Shown piece by piece: positions 63,950 through 64,000 of a stretch of 64,000 nucleotides of DNA. Position 1 is the stretch's first letter. Each line of letters begins with the position of its first letter. The stretch is from Bog-756 sp963704585 (GTDB taxonomy: Bacteria > Actinomycetota > Acidimicrobiia > Acidimicrobiales > RAAP-2): NCBI GenBank assembly GCA_963704585.1, contig OY969919.1, positions 868,001 through 932,000 of the forward strand. Reading direction: 5' to 3'. Below the pieces are notes generated by a model. It did no database searches. It was given only the letters and a program-made list of their open reading frames with translations, and was not told where the DNA came from. Position numbers and translations under genes: made by a program.

Positions 63950-64000
63950 TCAGTCGACGTGGCGCGAGGTGGTCGCCACGCCCGCCGCGAGCTCACGCCG
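63950..64000 (-). CDS. Possible C-terminal end of an upstream gene
   Basis: The frame reads RRELAAGVATTSRHVD and stops at TGA 63952-63950, 17 nt before the GTG of the thiolase-like gene. The spacing fits an operon partner, but 16 residues are too few for a family call. Confidence 0.35.
   Translation of the reverse strand, partial: RRELAAGVATTSRHVD

Overview
This is about 64 kb of a GC-rich (roughly 70%) actinobacterial chromosome. An Acidimicrobiia-like lineage is my best guess. It rests on the cell-shape and protein-quality-control gene order, an F420-type PPOX reductase, a mycothiol-type isomerase homologue, GTG starts, many ATGA/TGATG gene junctions, and a secreted protein carrying the DGGIFSFG-type repeat common in that group. 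The lineage is inferred, not shown.

Layout. (1) 1-11.7 kb, all minus strand: a housekeeping block read as tig, clpP, clpX, folC, ndk, mreB, mreC, mreD, mrdA, then a B12-binding-type radical SAM gene that runs off the left edge. (2) 11.9-20.2 kb: a DinB/maleylpyruvate-isomerase-like protein, a glutathione peroxidase, a very large GAF-GGDEF-EAL protein, a 50-aa zinc-ribbon protein, a Ppx/GppA phosphatase, tRNA-Pro and a second GGDEF-EAL protein. (3) 20.3-28.9 kb: an MBL-fold hydrolase, a Kelch/beta-propeller exported protein, a DedA membrane protein, an orphan ParA coupled to a small zinc-ribbon gene, and a secreted repeat protein. (4) 28.8-31.1 kb: a membrane protein divergent from a compact operon of diiron protein, SCP2-like protein and dicluster ferredoxin, with two similar 16-nt boxes between them. 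(5) 31.3-36.1 kb: a HAD phosphatase, tRNA-Arg/His/Lys, and a four-gene translationally coupled operon of YbjQ-like proteins. The operon lies between tRNA-Lys and a degenerate copy of that tRNA's 3' end, so it may be a small island. (6) 36.5-50.3 kb: an SpoIIE-type phosphatase, enoyl-CoA hydratase, aldose epimerase, SurE, a phosphoribosyltransferase-dienelactone hydrolase fusion coupled to an erythromycin-esterase-like protein, alpha/beta hydrolases, a nitrilase, FAH-ArfB, an SDR and a KdpD-like membrane protein without a kinase core. (7) 50.3-59.7 kb: kdpFABC with an extra 27-aa leader gene, divergent from a short KdpD-like kinase, kdpE and full-length kdpD. (8) 59.7-64 kb: a methyltransferase-uracil-DNA-glycosylase fusion, then a minus-strand cluster of thiolase-like protein, F420-type reductase, ABM monooxygenase-like protein and SDR.

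Caution on sequence quality. Six genes (folC, tig with two sites, the large GGDEF-EAL gene, the diiron gene, the phosphoribosyltransferase fusion, kdpC) are interrupted by single frameshifts. Four of the seven sites look like one base missing from a short G/C run. Several of these genes are essential or have intact operon partners, so residual sequencing indels are more likely than real pseudogenes. I give these genes as reconstructed spans.
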